39,839 nt of DNA from Chloroflexota bacterium (lineage in GTDB: Bacteria; Chloroflexota; Anaerolineae; Aggregatilineales; Phototrophicaceae): assembly GCA_011523615.1 (NCBI GenBank), contig WTGJ01000029.1:12823-52661 (forward strand). Reading direction: 5' to 3'. Below the pieces are notes generated by a model. It saw nothing but the letters and a program-made list of their open reading frames with translations, was not told the DNA's origin and made no database searches. The number at the start of each line of letters is the position of its first letter. Position 1 is the first letter of the stretch. Both the position numbers and the translations under genes were made by a program. Below, piece by piece: positions 7,607 to 16,368 of the stretch.

Positions 7607-8599
7607 ATGAATCTTCGGTATCTCGGGCGACGGATGGCGACCTTTCTGTTGACCATCTTCATCGCATCCACCTTGAATTTTGCCATCACGAGGTTGACGC
7701 CGCAGGACCCGATCGCCGCCCTCCTGGGCCGTATGGCAAGCCGCGGTCGCAGTGTAGAAAACGGCGCCGAAATCACCGCACTTTTTCGCGAACGCCTGGG
7801 GCTGGATGATTCCCTCCCGCAACAATACCTGAATTACTTGCTAGGCCTGCTTCGCGGCGATCTGGGCTATTCGCTGGCCTTCTTCCCCATCAAAGTGGAG
7901 GCGGTCATCCTGCGTGCTTTGCCCTGGACCTTGGGTTTGCTCTCCGTCGCGACGTTGTTGGCGTTCACCATCGGCAATTTGCTCGGCGCGCTGGCGGCCT
8001 GGCCGCAGGTGCCGCGTGGTTTTCGCTGGTTGGTCTATCTCTCCATGCCCTTCAGCGCCATCCCCTATTACTTGCTGGCGTTGATTCTCGTGTATCTCTT
8101 CGCGTTGACCTGGCAGGTTTTGCCTCTGGGGGGCGCGTTCACTGTGGGCAGTACCCGTGGGCGGGACCTCGCCACCTTCGCCGATATGGCGCGCCATGCA
8201 ACGCTGCCCGTACTCTCCGTGGTCCTGGCGGTGGTGGGTTTCTGGGCCTTGAGCATGCGTGGCATCATGGCGACCGTGCTTGGAGAGGATTACCTGATCT
8301 ACGCGCAAGCTCGTGGTTTGCGCTCGCGGCGCATCTTCAGCCATTACGCGATGCGCAACGCCATGCTGCCCCAGGTAACGGCGCTGGCCATCGACTTTGG
8401 ACGCCTCATCTCCGGCCAGGTGCTGGTGGAGATCATCTTCAATTACCCCGGCATGGGTTGGGTGCTCTATAACGCCTTGCGATCTGCGGATTTCTTCGTG
8501 ATTCAAGGAGTCACGCTCTTCATGATTTTCACGGTAGCGGTAGCTACGCTGCTGCTGGATCTTTTCTACCCTTTGCTGGATCCGCGGATCCGATACTGA
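7607..8599 (+). CDS. ABC transporter permease, DppB/OppB type
   Basis: A 330-residue inner-membrane permease. It has an N-terminal membrane segment (TFLLTIFIASTLNFAITRL), then the LTPQDP element typical of DppB-like proteins, and about five further hydrophobic segments. The cytoplasmic coupling loop is visible as YAQARGLRSRRIFSHYAMRNAMLP, and the end LLLDLFYPLLDPRIRY is typical of the family. It forms the membrane channel with the next gene. It follows the hairpin after the second SBP and is co-oriented with the whole operon. Confidence 0.9.
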   Translation: MNLRYLGRRMATFLLTIFIASTLNFAITRLTPQDPIAALLGRMASRGRSVENGAEITALFRERLGLDDSLPQQYLNYLLGLLRGDLGYSLAFFPIKVEAVILRALPWTLGLLSVATLLAFTIGNLLGALAAWPQVPRGFRWLVYLSMPFSAIPYYLLALILVYLFALTWQVLPLGGAFTVGSTRGRDLATFADMARHATLPVLSVVLAVVGFWALSMRGIMATVLGEDYLIYAQARGLRSRRIFSHYAMRNAMLPQVTALAIDFGRLISGQVLVEIIFNYPGMGWVLYNALRSADFFVIQGVTLFMIFTVAVATLLLDLFYPLLDPRIRY

Positions 8600-8614
8600 G
8601 GGATTGGCAAGCGG

Positions 8615-9454
8615 ATGATCCGTCACCTGCGCAACTTTTTCTCGCCAATGATGGCTTTGGGCATCGTCTTGTTGGCGCTGGTCCTGCTGCCGGGCCTTTT
8701 CGGGCAACTCTTCACCAATCCCGAACAAATGCGTCTGATGGCCGGCGGCATCAACGCCGCGCCGACCTGGGATCACCTCCTGGGCACGCAGAACGAAGGG
8801 CGAGATGTGCTGACCTATATCCTGAAAGGGATGCCGAACACGCTGCTCATCGGTTTGGTCGGTGGCGGTTCGGCCGTACTGTTGGGGACCGTATTGGGCA
8901 TGGTGGCGGGCTATGTGGGTGGTCCTCTGGATGGAGCGATCCGCAACATCGTCGATATCGGCCTGACAATCCCGCCGCTGGCCATCCTGATCATGATCGC
9001 CGCTTCTTTCTCCGTCGTATTACCCCTCACGATGGGTTTGGTCATCGCGCTGACTTCCTGGATGCACCCGACGCGCGTCATCCGCTCGCAGGTGCTCAGC
9101 CTGCGCGAACGCGAATTCGTCCTGCTCTTGCGGCTTTCCGGCGCTTCCCCGCTGCACATCGTGTTCCGTGAATTGTTGCCGAACTTGATCCCCTTTTTGG
9201 CGGCCACTTTCGTCAATTCGGTGGCGACGGCCATCTTGGCCTCCATCGGCCTGGAAGTGCTCGGGCTCGGTTCGTTCCAAACGCCGACGCTGGGTAATTT
9301 GATCTATTTTGCCATCATTGGCAATGCGATGTGGTTGGGTTTGTGGTGGTGGTGGTTGCCGCCGATCCTGATCCTCATCGTGCTCTTCATGGGTCTGTTC
9401 TTCGTGAGCACCGCGCTGGATGCCATAGCCAACCCGCGCCTGGAACCGCGCTGA
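8615..9454 (+). CDS. ABC transporter permease, DppC/OppC type
   Basis: A 279-residue permease with an N-terminal membrane segment, the DHLLGTQNEGRDVLT element of DppC-like proteins (usually DxxGRDVLSR), and about five later membrane segments. The coupling loop is LLRLSGASPLHIVFRELLPNLIP. It pairs with the DppB-like permease 15 bases upstream. Its stop codon overlaps the ATG of the next gene by one base, showing translational coupling. It ends with the family pattern FVSTALDAIANPRLEPR. Confidence 0.9.
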   Translation: MIRHLRNFFSPMMALGIVLLALVLLPGLFGQLFTNPEQMRLMAGGINAAPTWDHLLGTQNEGRDVLTYILKGMPNTLLIGLVGGGSAVLLGTVLGMVAGYVGGPLDGAIRNIVDIGLTIPPLAILIMIAASFSVVLPLTMGLVIALTSWMHPTRVIRSQVLSLREREFVLLLRLSGASPLHIVFRELLPNLIPFLAATFVNSVATAILASIGLEVLGLGSFQTPTLGNLIYFAIIGNAMWLGLWWWWLPPILILIVLFMGLFFVSTALDAIANPRLEPR

Positions 9455-10410
9455 TGACGAAAGAAACCGCCCCCGAACGCCAAAACGGCTGCGTCCTGAG
9501 CATCGCCGGCTTGAGCATCCATTACCCCCTGCGTCACACCACCATCCGCGCCGTCGAGAACGTGGATCTGGCGGTGCATGGCAATGAAGTGCTCGGCTTG
9601 GCCGGGGAAAGCGGCAGCGGCAAAAGCACCCTGGCGCTGGGCGTGTTGCGCCTGTTGCGCCCGCCGGGCCGGGTGACCGCCGGGCAGATTCACTTTGACG
9701 GAGTTGAGTTGCTCGAGCAGAGCGAAGGCCGGTTTCGCGAGTTGCGCTGGCGGCGCTTTGCCTACATCCCACAGGGCTCGATGAGCGCGCTCAACCCGGT
9801 GATGCGGCTGCAAGATCAGTTCAGCGATACCCTGGTGGCGCATGGAGAACGGATGGCGCCGGCCGCCCTGCGCGCGCGCTGCACGGAGGCCCTGCATGGC
9901 GTGGGCCTGGAGCCGGATATCCTGCCGCGTTACCCACACGAACTGAGTGGCGGGATGCGGCAACGGATCTGCATCGCGCTGGCCCTGCTGCTGGGGCCGC
10001 AGCTGATCATCGCCGATGAACCGACCAGCGCCCTCGATGTCATTTCTCAGCGCGTGGTGCTGGAGACGCTGGCTGAGGCGCGCCGGGCCATCGGTGCTTC
10101 GATGCTCCTCATCGGCCATGACATGGCGCTCCTGGCTCAGGTGACCGACCGCCTGGGCATCATGTATGCCGGCCGCCTAGTGGAAATGAGCACCACTCGC
10201 GCGCTTTTCGCCAATCCGCAACATCCCTACACGCGCCGCCTCATCGCTTCGATCCCGGACGTGAAAGACCGGCGGGCCTTCGTCAGTGAAGCGGGGGAGA
10301 GCGAGGCGCAATGGCCCCTGGATGCTCCCATGGTGGAGGTTGCGGCGGGGCATTTCGTGCGCCCCTGGCAGGGTGGCGAAGGGAGTAGTCGGGAGGGTGC
10401 GGCCGGATGA
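9454..10410 (+). CDS. ABC transporter ATP-binding protein, DppD/OppD type
   Basis: A 318-residue cytoplasmic ATPase. Walker A is GESGSGKST (residues 51-59), the signature is LSGGMRQR (164-171), Walker B is LIIADE (184-189) followed by PTSALD, and the switch histidine lies in LIGHDMAL. The start overlaps the permease stop; the frame is open upstream to 9331, but that extension lies inside the permease gene and has no family similarity. The C-terminal four-cysteine segment common in this family is absent here, unlike its partner. It powers the importer with the next gene. Confidence 0.92.
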   Translation: MTKETAPERQNGCVLSIAGLSIHYPLRHTTIRAVENVDLAVHGNEVLGLAGESGSGKSTLALGVLRLLRPPGRVTAGQIHFDGVELLEQSEGRFRELRWRRFAYIPQGSMSALNPVMRLQDQFSDTLVAHGERMAPAALRARCTEALHGVGLEPDILPRYPHELSGGMRQRICIALALLLGPQLIIADEPTSALDVISQRVVLETLAEARRAIGASMLLIGHDMALLAQVTDRLGIMYAGRLVEMSTTRALFANPQHPYTRRLIASIPDVKDRRAFVSEAGESEAQWPLDAPMVEVAAGHFVRPWQGGEGSSREGAAG

Positions 10411-11456
10411 GCGAGACGCTGCTGGAGCTGCGCGATGTGCACAAGAGCTTCCGCCGTGGCCTGCGCCAACGCGTCGCGGCCTTGCAGGGGGTGGATTTGC
10501 AAGTCAGCGCCGATCGGCCCCAGATCATCACCATCGCCGGTGAGAGCGGCAGCGGCAAATCCACGCTGGGCCTGCTGGCGCTCGGTTTTTTGGCTGCCGA
10601 TGGCGGTGAGGTGCGCTTTCGCGGCCAGGAGTTGCGGCGCTTGCGTGGCGCTTCCCTGCGCGAATTTCGGCGTTCCGTGCAGGCGATCTTCCAGAATCCA
10701 TTTGCGGCCTTCAATCCCTTCTATCCCGTCGATCACATCCTGCGTTTGACGCTGCGAAATTTCGCCCGCAATTTTGCCGATGAGGGTACTCAAGCGCTGG
10801 AAACGGCAGATCGCCAGCGGTCGCCGGTGCGCGGACGAACGGAGATGGACGCTGCCATCGACGAGGCATTGCGGGCGCTGCGTCTGGATCCGGCAGCGGT
10901 CCTGGGCAAGTACCCGCACCAGCTGAGCGGGGGGCAGTTGCAACGCGTCATGTTGGCGCGGGCCTTCTTGTTGCGGCCGCGCTTGATCATCGCCGATGAA
11001 CCGGTTTCGATGATCGATGCTTCCTTGCGCGCCGTTGTGCTCGGCAATATGTGGGAGCTCAAAGAGCGCTACGGCATTTCGCAACTGTACATCACGCACG
11101 ACCTTTCCACCGCGCGCCAGATCAGCGATACCATCCTGATCCTCTACCGCGGCCGCATCGTTGAAATAGGCGCTATGGATCGCGTCCTCGATGACCCACA
11201 ACACCCGTACACGCAGTTGCTGATTCAAGCGATCCCCCGGCCCGATCCAGCGCAACGCTGGCAGGTGCCCCTCGATTGGCAGCGCGATGACCAGGACGTC
11301 GAAGCACGTGATACGGAGAGCGGCTGTGCCTTTTACGCGCGCTGTTCCCAGCGGATGGATCGCTGTTTGGCGGCGGTGCCACCGCTGTTGGCAACGCCCG
11401 CCGACACCCGCGCCGCTTGCTACCTCTATGAAGGGGAAGGCGTCCCCGCGAGTTAG
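10407..11456 (+). CDS. ABC transporter ATP-binding protein, DppF/OppF type
   Basis: A 349-residue ATPase that overlaps the previous gene by four bases (ATGA). Walker A is GESGSGKST (45-53), the signature is LSGGQLQR (173-180) and Walker B is LIIADE (193-198), followed by PVSMID instead of the usual PTSALD; this variant is common in DppF-like proteins. The C-terminus has the cysteine segment GCAFYARC...C...C of oligopeptide-type transporters, which binds an iron-sulfur cluster in some relatives. About 35 residues between the Q-loop and signature (TQALETADRQRSPVRG) look like a family-specific insert. This is the last gene of the importer operon. Confidence 0.92.
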   Translation: MSETLLELRDVHKSFRRGLRQRVAALQGVDLQVSADRPQIITIAGESGSGKSTLGLLALGFLAADGGEVRFRGQELRRLRGASLREFRRSVQAIFQNPFAAFNPFYPVDHILRLTLRNFARNFADEGTQALETADRQRSPVRGRTEMDAAIDEALRALRLDPAAVLGKYPHQLSGGQLQRVMLARAFLLRPRLIIADEPVSMIDASLRAVVLGNMWELKERYGISQLYITHDLSTARQISDTILILYRGRIVEIGAMDRVLDDPQHPYTQLLIQAIPRPDPAQRWQVPLDWQRDDQDVEARDTESGCAFYARCSQRMDRCLAAVPPLLATPADTRAACYLYEGEGVPAS

Positions 11457-11476
11457 TCAGACTCTCCCACAACTAC

Positions 11477-11482
11477 TATACT
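11477..11482 (+). promoter_or_regulatory. Candidate -10 box before the ureohydrolase-aminotransferase gene
   Basis: TATACT lies 29 bases before the ATG at 11512, in the only gap (55 bases) between this gene and the importer operon. The -35 region (TTAGTC at 11453-11458) is poor, so the promoter is tentative. A GAGG ribosome binding site is at about 11503-11506. Confidence 0.3.
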
Positions 11483-11511
11483 AGCAGCGAAAACTTATTC
11501 ACGAGGTTCTC

Positions 11512-13686
11512 ATGCAACGTCCACCTTACGGACCACCCGATGCGATGGTCTACCCACGTTATTCCGGCCTGCGCTCTTTCATGCGCCTGCCGCATACGAC
11601 CGATTTGAGTGGGGTGGATTTTACGGTCGTCGGCGTCCCCTTCGATACCGGCGGCACTTATCGCGTGGGCGCACGCTTCGGCCCGGAGGGGATCCGCTCC
11701 GCTTCTGTCATGCTCCGTCCTTACCACCCGGCACAGCGCGTGGCCGTTTTCCCCACCCTTTCCGGCATCGATTATGGTGATTTGCCGACTGTGCCGGGCT
11801 ATCTGCCGCAATCGCACCAGGCCATCACCGAAGGCGCCGCAGCGCTCTTTACCGCGGCCGTCACGCCCATTTTCCTCGGTGGCGATCATTCGGTATCCCT
11901 GCCCATCCTGCGCGCCGCCGCTGCCCAGCACGGTCCGCTGGCTCTGCTGCATTTCGATGCTCATTCCGACCTATGGGATTCGTATTTCGGTGGTTTGGAT
12001 ACGCACGGCACGCCCTTCCGCCGCGCATACGAGGAGGGCCTCATCGATCCGGCACATTCGATCCAGGTCGGGCTGCGCGGCTCGGTCTTCGACGAGAGCG
12101 ACCGCACCCTACCGCAATCGCTCGGTTTTTCCGTCATCAGCGGGCCGGAGCTGCACCGGCGGGGCATCGAAGACGCCTTGCGTGAGATTCGGGCGCGCCT
12201 GGGCGACCGGCCGGCCTACCTGAGCTTCGATATCGATTTCGTCGATCCCGCCTATGCGCCGGGAACCGGCACGCCGGAGACCGATGGCTTCAGCGGCCCG
12301 CAGTGCCATCAGCTACTGCGCGGCCTCGGGGGGATTCCTTTTGTCGCTTATGATTTGGTCGAGGTGATGCCCGCTTATGACCCGGCCGGCACCACCGCTT
12401 TGCTGGCCGCCAACCTCGTCTACGAATTCATCGCCCTGATCGCCCTGCAGAAGAGCGGAGCACGCGAAACAAGCGACGAAGCCGCCGCCGCGCTGCCCCA
12501 CGATTTGCCGCAGGGGATGGAGCGCGGTCAGATCGGCCTGGCCATCGGCCATCCCGCGCCACCGCTCTTGCCCGCGCGGGAAATGCACGACGCCACGATG
12601 ACCCTGGCGGATGATATGTTGGAGGAAGCGACCGCCGCCGAATCGGCGCTGCAATACGGCCCAGAACAGGGTTCGCGGGCGCTGTTGGAACAATTGCGGC
12701 CGCAACTGGAACGCTGGGAGGGGATCACGATCCCGCCCGAGCAAATGATGATCATCGGCGGCGCGGCCCAGGGGGTCACCCTGGCCGGAACGCTCTTCGC
12801 TGACGCGGAAAGCGGCGTGTTCGTGGAAATGCCGAGCTACAGAGACGCGCTGCATATCTTCCGCGATCTGGGGCGGCCCCTGCAACCCATTCCGATGACG
12901 GATGAGGGCATCGATGCTAATGCGCTGGCCGCTGAATGCGAGCGCTTGCAGGGGGAGGGGCGTTTGCCTGGTATGCTCTATACGGTGCCGACGCACCAGA
13001 ATCCGAGCGGCATCACGGCCACCTCCGAGCGACGGAAAGAAGTGCTCGCGCTGAGCCGACAGTATGGCTTCCGCATCGTCGAAGATGATGTGTATCGCGA
13101 AGTGACCTACGACGATGTGGCGGTGCCCCCCAGCTATTACGAACTGGCGCAGCGGGAAATGGGCGGTGAAGGGGTCATCCGCCTGGGGACTTTTTCCAAG
13201 ACGCTGGCGCCGGGGTTGCGGCTCGGTTGGCTCTTGGGAAGCGCGGGTGATTTGGCACGCTGCCAGAATTGCGGATTTTGGATTATGGCGGGCGGCGCCA
13301 ATCCCTTCGCCGCCCAGGTGGTGACCCGTTTGCTGGCAAAGGATGCCTGGTCGCCGCATATCGAACGGCTGAAAGTCGCTTTCCGCGCCAAACGCGATGC
13401 CATGCTGGCGGCCCTGGCGGATCACCTACCGGCTGGCGCCCGCTGGTCTCGGCCGGGCGGCGGATTCTTCATCTGGGTGGAACTGCCCGCCGGGGTGGGC
13501 GCTACGAGCATCCAGGAAGCAGCGCGGGCCCAGGGAGTCATTTTTACGCCCGGCGCGAACTTCTTCGCCGCGCCCCGGCCGGAGGACGCTCCGGTGACGT
13601 TACGCTTATCGTATAGCCATGCCAGTGTGGCGGACATCCAGCGCGGGATTGCCGCTTTGGGGCGGGCGGTGGCGGAGGCGAGTTAG
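11512..13686 (+). CDS. Fused ureohydrolase (agmatinase/arginase family) and PLP-dependent aminotransferase
   Basis: A 724-residue bifunctional-looking protein. Residues about 1-310 form a ureohydrolase with all six binuclear manganese ligands: H126 (GGDHS), D149, H151, D153 (DAHSD), D240 and D242 (DIDFVDP), plus the PGTGTPE loop. Family members hydrolyse agmatine, arginine, guanidinobutyrate and similar guanidino compounds to urea and an amine or amino acid. After a linker of about 35 residues, about 345-724 form a fold-type-I aminotransferase of the MocR/2-aminoadipate transaminase type, with YGPEQGSRALL, PTHQNPSG, EDDVYRE and the Schiff-base lysine K563 (FSKTLAPGLRLGW). Both halves look complete and neither has a DNA-binding domain. 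The reading frame is continuous, so a plausible job is deguanidination followed by transamination of the amine produced. The 3' end overlaps the convergent membrane-protein gene by four bases. Confidence 0.9.
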   Translation: MQRPPYGPPDAMVYPRYSGLRSFMRLPHTTDLSGVDFTVVGVPFDTGGTYRVGARFGPEGIRSASVMLRPYHPAQRVAVFPTLSGIDYGDLPTVPGYLPQSHQAITEGAAALFTAAVTPIFLGGDHSVSLPILRAAAAQHGPLALLHFDAHSDLWDSYFGGLDTHGTPFRRAYEEGLIDPAHSIQVGLRGSVFDESDRTLPQSLGFSVISGPELHRRGIEDALREIRARLGDRPAYLSFDIDFVDPAYAPGTGTPETDGFSGPQCHQLLRGLGGIPFVAYDLVEVMPAYDPAGTTALLAANLVYEFIALIALQKSGARETSDEAAAALPHDLPQGMERGQIGLAIGHPAPPLLPAREMHDATMTLADDMLEEATAAESALQYGPEQGSRALLEQLRPQLERWEGITIPPEQMMIIGGAAQGVTLAGTLFADAESGVFVEMPSYRDALHIFRDLGRPLQPIPMTDEGIDANALAAECERLQGEGRLPGMLYTVPTHQNPSGITATSERRKEVLALSRQYGFRIVEDDVYREVTYDDVAVPPSYYELAQREMGGEGVIRLGTFSKTLAPGLRLGWLLGSAGDLARCQNCGFWIMAGGANPFAAQVVTRLLAKDAWSPHIERLKVAFRAKRDAMLAALADHLPAGARWSRPGGGFFIWVELPAGVGATSIQEAARAQGVIFTPGANFFAAPRPEDAPVTLRLSYSHASVADIQRGIAALGRAVAEAS

Positions 13687-15362
13687 TTCCGGATCTCGAT
13701 CGAGCCCAGGGGTATTATGTCATCCTGGATTTCATTGCCGGATGCATCGTACGCAGCGATGCGTTCCGTATCGCTGTTGCGGTACAGCCCGGTGTAGAGT
13801 TGATAGCGACCCTTGGGCATGTCTGCGGGTAGGGCGATCTGCCAGGTTTCCTGATCCACCAGCCCCGGGTACCAGAGGCGCGTGGGCAGGCGGGCGCCCA
13901 GAGGGGGCTGGTCATGCACCCAGATGAAGTCGCTCTCTTCGTGGTGAAAATGCAAGAACTGCACCATGTCTTCCACGCCAGCCGCAGCGCTGGACCAGAG
14001 GAAGGTCAGCTTCAGGTCGGCGCCGGGGTGGGCGAGTTCGGGCAGAGTTGGCTCATGCAGCGTCGAGCCGTTTTCGAAACGGGCCAGGATGGGGCCGGTT
14101 GGGATTTCGTTGTCTTCTTTCAAGACCAACTCGGTGAGGACGGCCTGCCGCTCGCTCAGTAGCATCCGGTGGCCCTCGACGAAAATATAGTTGATGAATT
14201 CACCGGCTTCATTTTCATACCAGAGAGCATAGCCGAGCCACAGAGCACGATGGCGCGGAACATCTCTCAGGTTGGGGATTTTGTGGATCTGACGATAGGT
14301 GCGGCCGTTGACCAACGTGGAAGCGAGTCGCGCGTTGCGATCATCATCAAACGTAAGCAATTCGCCCGTTTCTTGATCGATCAACTGCAGGGAATGGCCG
14401 AAATCGCGCTGCAGGGGCTTTGCGGTTCGATAAAAGGTATGAACCAGGAGGTGGTCACTGCCATCCGGGGACAACTGATACCGTTTGGGCAGATCGAAAC
14501 CCTGCATGATCAGGGCCTCCTCACGGACGGTCAGGTGTACTGGCTCAGCGTCCACGAGCCGTTCGTAATTGGGTGTCATCCATTCAAGATAGCGAAAACT
14601 GATGATGGCCAGGCAGGGCAGCAGCAGCAGTTGCAAGCGAAATATCCGCGGGATCGACCAAGTTTTCACGCGGTGGGAACCATAGTGCAATGCCCCCAAC
14701 GCAACCCCCAGCGTGCCGATCATTTCCAGCATTTCTTCCGCACTGTGCAAATCGATGTGAAGGGAATTGCTGAGCAAGGGGAAGGGAATGCGGATCCCTG
14801 CTTTGACATCCAGGAGAAAGCCGCCGACCACACTCAACATCAATCCGGTCAGCACCAACCCGAGGCTGAAGCGTTCTGGCTTGTCGGCTCTGACCCACCA
14901 GAACAACAGGCTGAGGAAGAGGCCACCCACGATGATGGGGTAGCCGATATTGTAGAGGTCAAACCAGCTCTCGTGGATTTCCAAATGCTCATCGAGCGCA
15001 AAAATGAAGTAGGTGAGCGCGAAGACTCCCCAGATCAGGCGTTTGGCGATCGCCTGAGGGGCCAGAGCCAAACGCAAGGCCACCCAGCCCACGAAGAAAA
15101 ACAGGATGGTGGCGAGATGCGTTGGGATGTTTCCTTCTCGATCCAACCCCCAGCTCAGCATCAAGCGGTCAGTGGCTACCGCAGGATAGAAGCTGACGCC
15201 TTGCATCCACAGCAATCCCAGGAGGATGCCGGCGCCGATCGCGGCCAGCCAGCGCAGCTCCAGCGCCAGCCTGGGTTGAACCTTTGCAAAATAGAAAATT
15301 GCCAGTAGCGCGATGATGATCCAGGATAAGGCGTAGCCATACCAAAAAACGGCGTCGGTCAT
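13683..15362 (-). CDS. Polytopic membrane protein with large extracytoplasmic domain, unknown function
   Basis: A 559-residue protein with about eight hydrophobic segments in its first half (roughly residues 7-27, 37-57, 81-103, 109-126, 137-157, 164-185, 208-228 and 240-260). About 300 hydrophilic residues follow and are predicted to be outside. An EHLEIHESW stretch after segment four and DLHSAEEMLEM before segment seven are rich in His and Glu and could bind metal. The end (LPADMPKGRYQLYTGLYRNSDTERI) resembles the beta-sandwich tails of some bacterial membrane glycosyltransferases, but no glycosyltransferase motif is seen. It is last in the minus-strand operon, six bases after the ribokinase gene. 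Confidence 0.75.
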   Translation of the reverse strand: MTDAVFWYGYALSWIIIALLAIFYFAKVQPRLALELRWLAAIGAGILLGLLWMQGVSFYPAVATDRLMLSWGLDREGNIPTHLATILFFFVGWVALRLALAPQAIAKRLIWGVFALTYFIFALDEHLEIHESWFDLYNIGYPIIVGGLFLSLLFWWVRADKPERFSLGLVLTGLMLSVVGGFLLDVKAGIRIPFPLLSNSLHIDLHSAEEMLEMIGTLGVALGALHYGSHRVKTWSIPRIFRLQLLLLPCLAIISFRYLEWMTPNYERLVDAEPVHLTVREEALIMQGFDLPKRYQLSPDGSDHLLVHTFYRTAKPLQRDFGHSLQLIDQETGELLTFDDDRNARLASTLVNGRTYRQIHKIPNLRDVPRHRALWLGYALWYENEAGEFINYIFVEGHRMLLSERQAVLTELVLKEDNEIPTGPILARFENGSTLHEPTLPELAHPGADLKLTFLWSSAAAGVEDMVQFLHFHHEESDFIWVHDQPPLGARLPTRLWYPGLVDQETWQIALPADMPKGRYQLYTGLYRNSDTERIAAYDASGNEIQDDIIPLGSIEIRN

Positions 15363-15368
15363 CCGGAA

Positions 15369-16334
15369 TTAGGAGATTCGTTCCACAGGCAGTGTCTGCT
15401 GAGAGCGGTGCAACCTTTCGCTGATTTCCTGCCAACACGGCATCGATTGACTCGCGCCGGGTCGTGTGGTGCTGAACGCCGCGGCAACATTGGCGAAGGC
15501 CAAAGCTTCCGCAAGCGTCTCGCCGCGGGCGCTGGCAGCCGCAAAAGCGCCCACAAAGCAATCGCCCGCTCCCGTTGTATCGACGGCCGGGACGGCATGA
15601 CCTGGCACGCGCCAGCAACCCTCCGCGCCCAGCGCCAGCGCTCCCTTTTCCCCCCGCGTGACGATGAGGGTCTGCTCCGGGAATTGGCGTACCGCGCGCA
15701 TCATCTTCCAGCAGGGCTTCTCTGCTCGCGGCGCTTCCGTTAGCCCAGCCAGGCCGGCCAATTCGACTTCATTCAACAAGAGCACATCGCACAAGCCCGG
15801 CAATTCGGGATGAAACGGAGCAAAGGGCGCCGGGTTGAGCAGCGTCCTGGCGCCTTGTTCGCGAGCGGAGCGGAAAAACGCAACGATCGCCTCTTGCGGG
15901 ATCTCAAAGACGGCCACGGCGATATCGCCGGGCGCCAGCCGCGCAGCCATCGCTTCCTCTGCGGTCAGTTCGGTATTGCTGCCCGGGATGACGATGATCT
16001 GGTTCTCCCCTGCTTCATCCACGCTGATGAGTGCCGTACCGCTGGCCTGGTGTTTTGATTCGTGCAATCCGGCGAGATCCAAAGATTCCTGTTCCAGAAA
16101 GGCGCGCAGTTCGCGGCCAAAGGCGTCTGCGCCGATTTTGCCGATGAAGCAGACGGCAGGATCAGACTGGGTTGCACCGATCAGCCGACTGGCCGCGACC
16201 GCCTGGTTGCTGCCTTTGCCGCCCGGGGTGAAGAGCAATTCGCTGCCGAAAACGGTCTCGCCCGGTCGGGGTTGTTGGCGGACGCGCGCGCTGACATCCA
16301 TATTCACGCTGCCCGCGACGACCACTCGGCTCAT
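15369..16334 (-). CDS. rbsK: Ribokinase (PfkB family)
   Basis: A 321-residue sugar kinase that phosphorylates ribose to ribose 5-phosphate if true to its family. It has the N-terminal substrate motif GGKGSNQA and the C-terminal motif DTTGAGDCFVGA with the catalytic base D258, at the same place as Asp255 of E. coli ribokinase. The start at 16334 (MSRVVVAGSVNMDVS) matches the family; the frame is open further upstream but overlaps the phosphorylase gene. Its neighbours include a nucleoside phosphorylase and, divergently, nucleoside hydrolases that release ribose. The name is well supported but relatives acting on other sugars exist. Confidence 0.87.
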   Translation of the reverse strand: MSRVVVAGSVNMDVSARVRQQPRPGETVFGSELLFTPGGKGSNQAVAASRLIGATQSDPAVCFIGKIGADAFGRELRAFLEQESLDLAGLHESKHQASGTALISVDEAGENQIIVIPGSNTELTAEEAMAARLAPGDIAVAVFEIPQEAIVAFFRSAREQGARTLLNPAPFAPFHPELPGLCDVLLLNEVELAGLAGLTEAPRAEKPCWKMMRAVRQFPEQTLIVTRGEKGALALGAEGCWRVPGHAVPAVDTTGAGDCFVGAFAAASARGETLAEALAFANVAAAFSTTRPGASQSMPCWQEISERLHRSQQTLPVERIS

Positions 16335-16368
16335 GCCTGGCTGAACTCTCCCTTCTTTCGGTGCGCGC

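Noticed and set aside
5830-7776. Minus-strand open frame of 648 codons opposite SBP copy 2
   Set aside because: Its composition is a reflection of the SBP codons, it runs across the SBP-permease boundary, and the plus-strand gene is certain.
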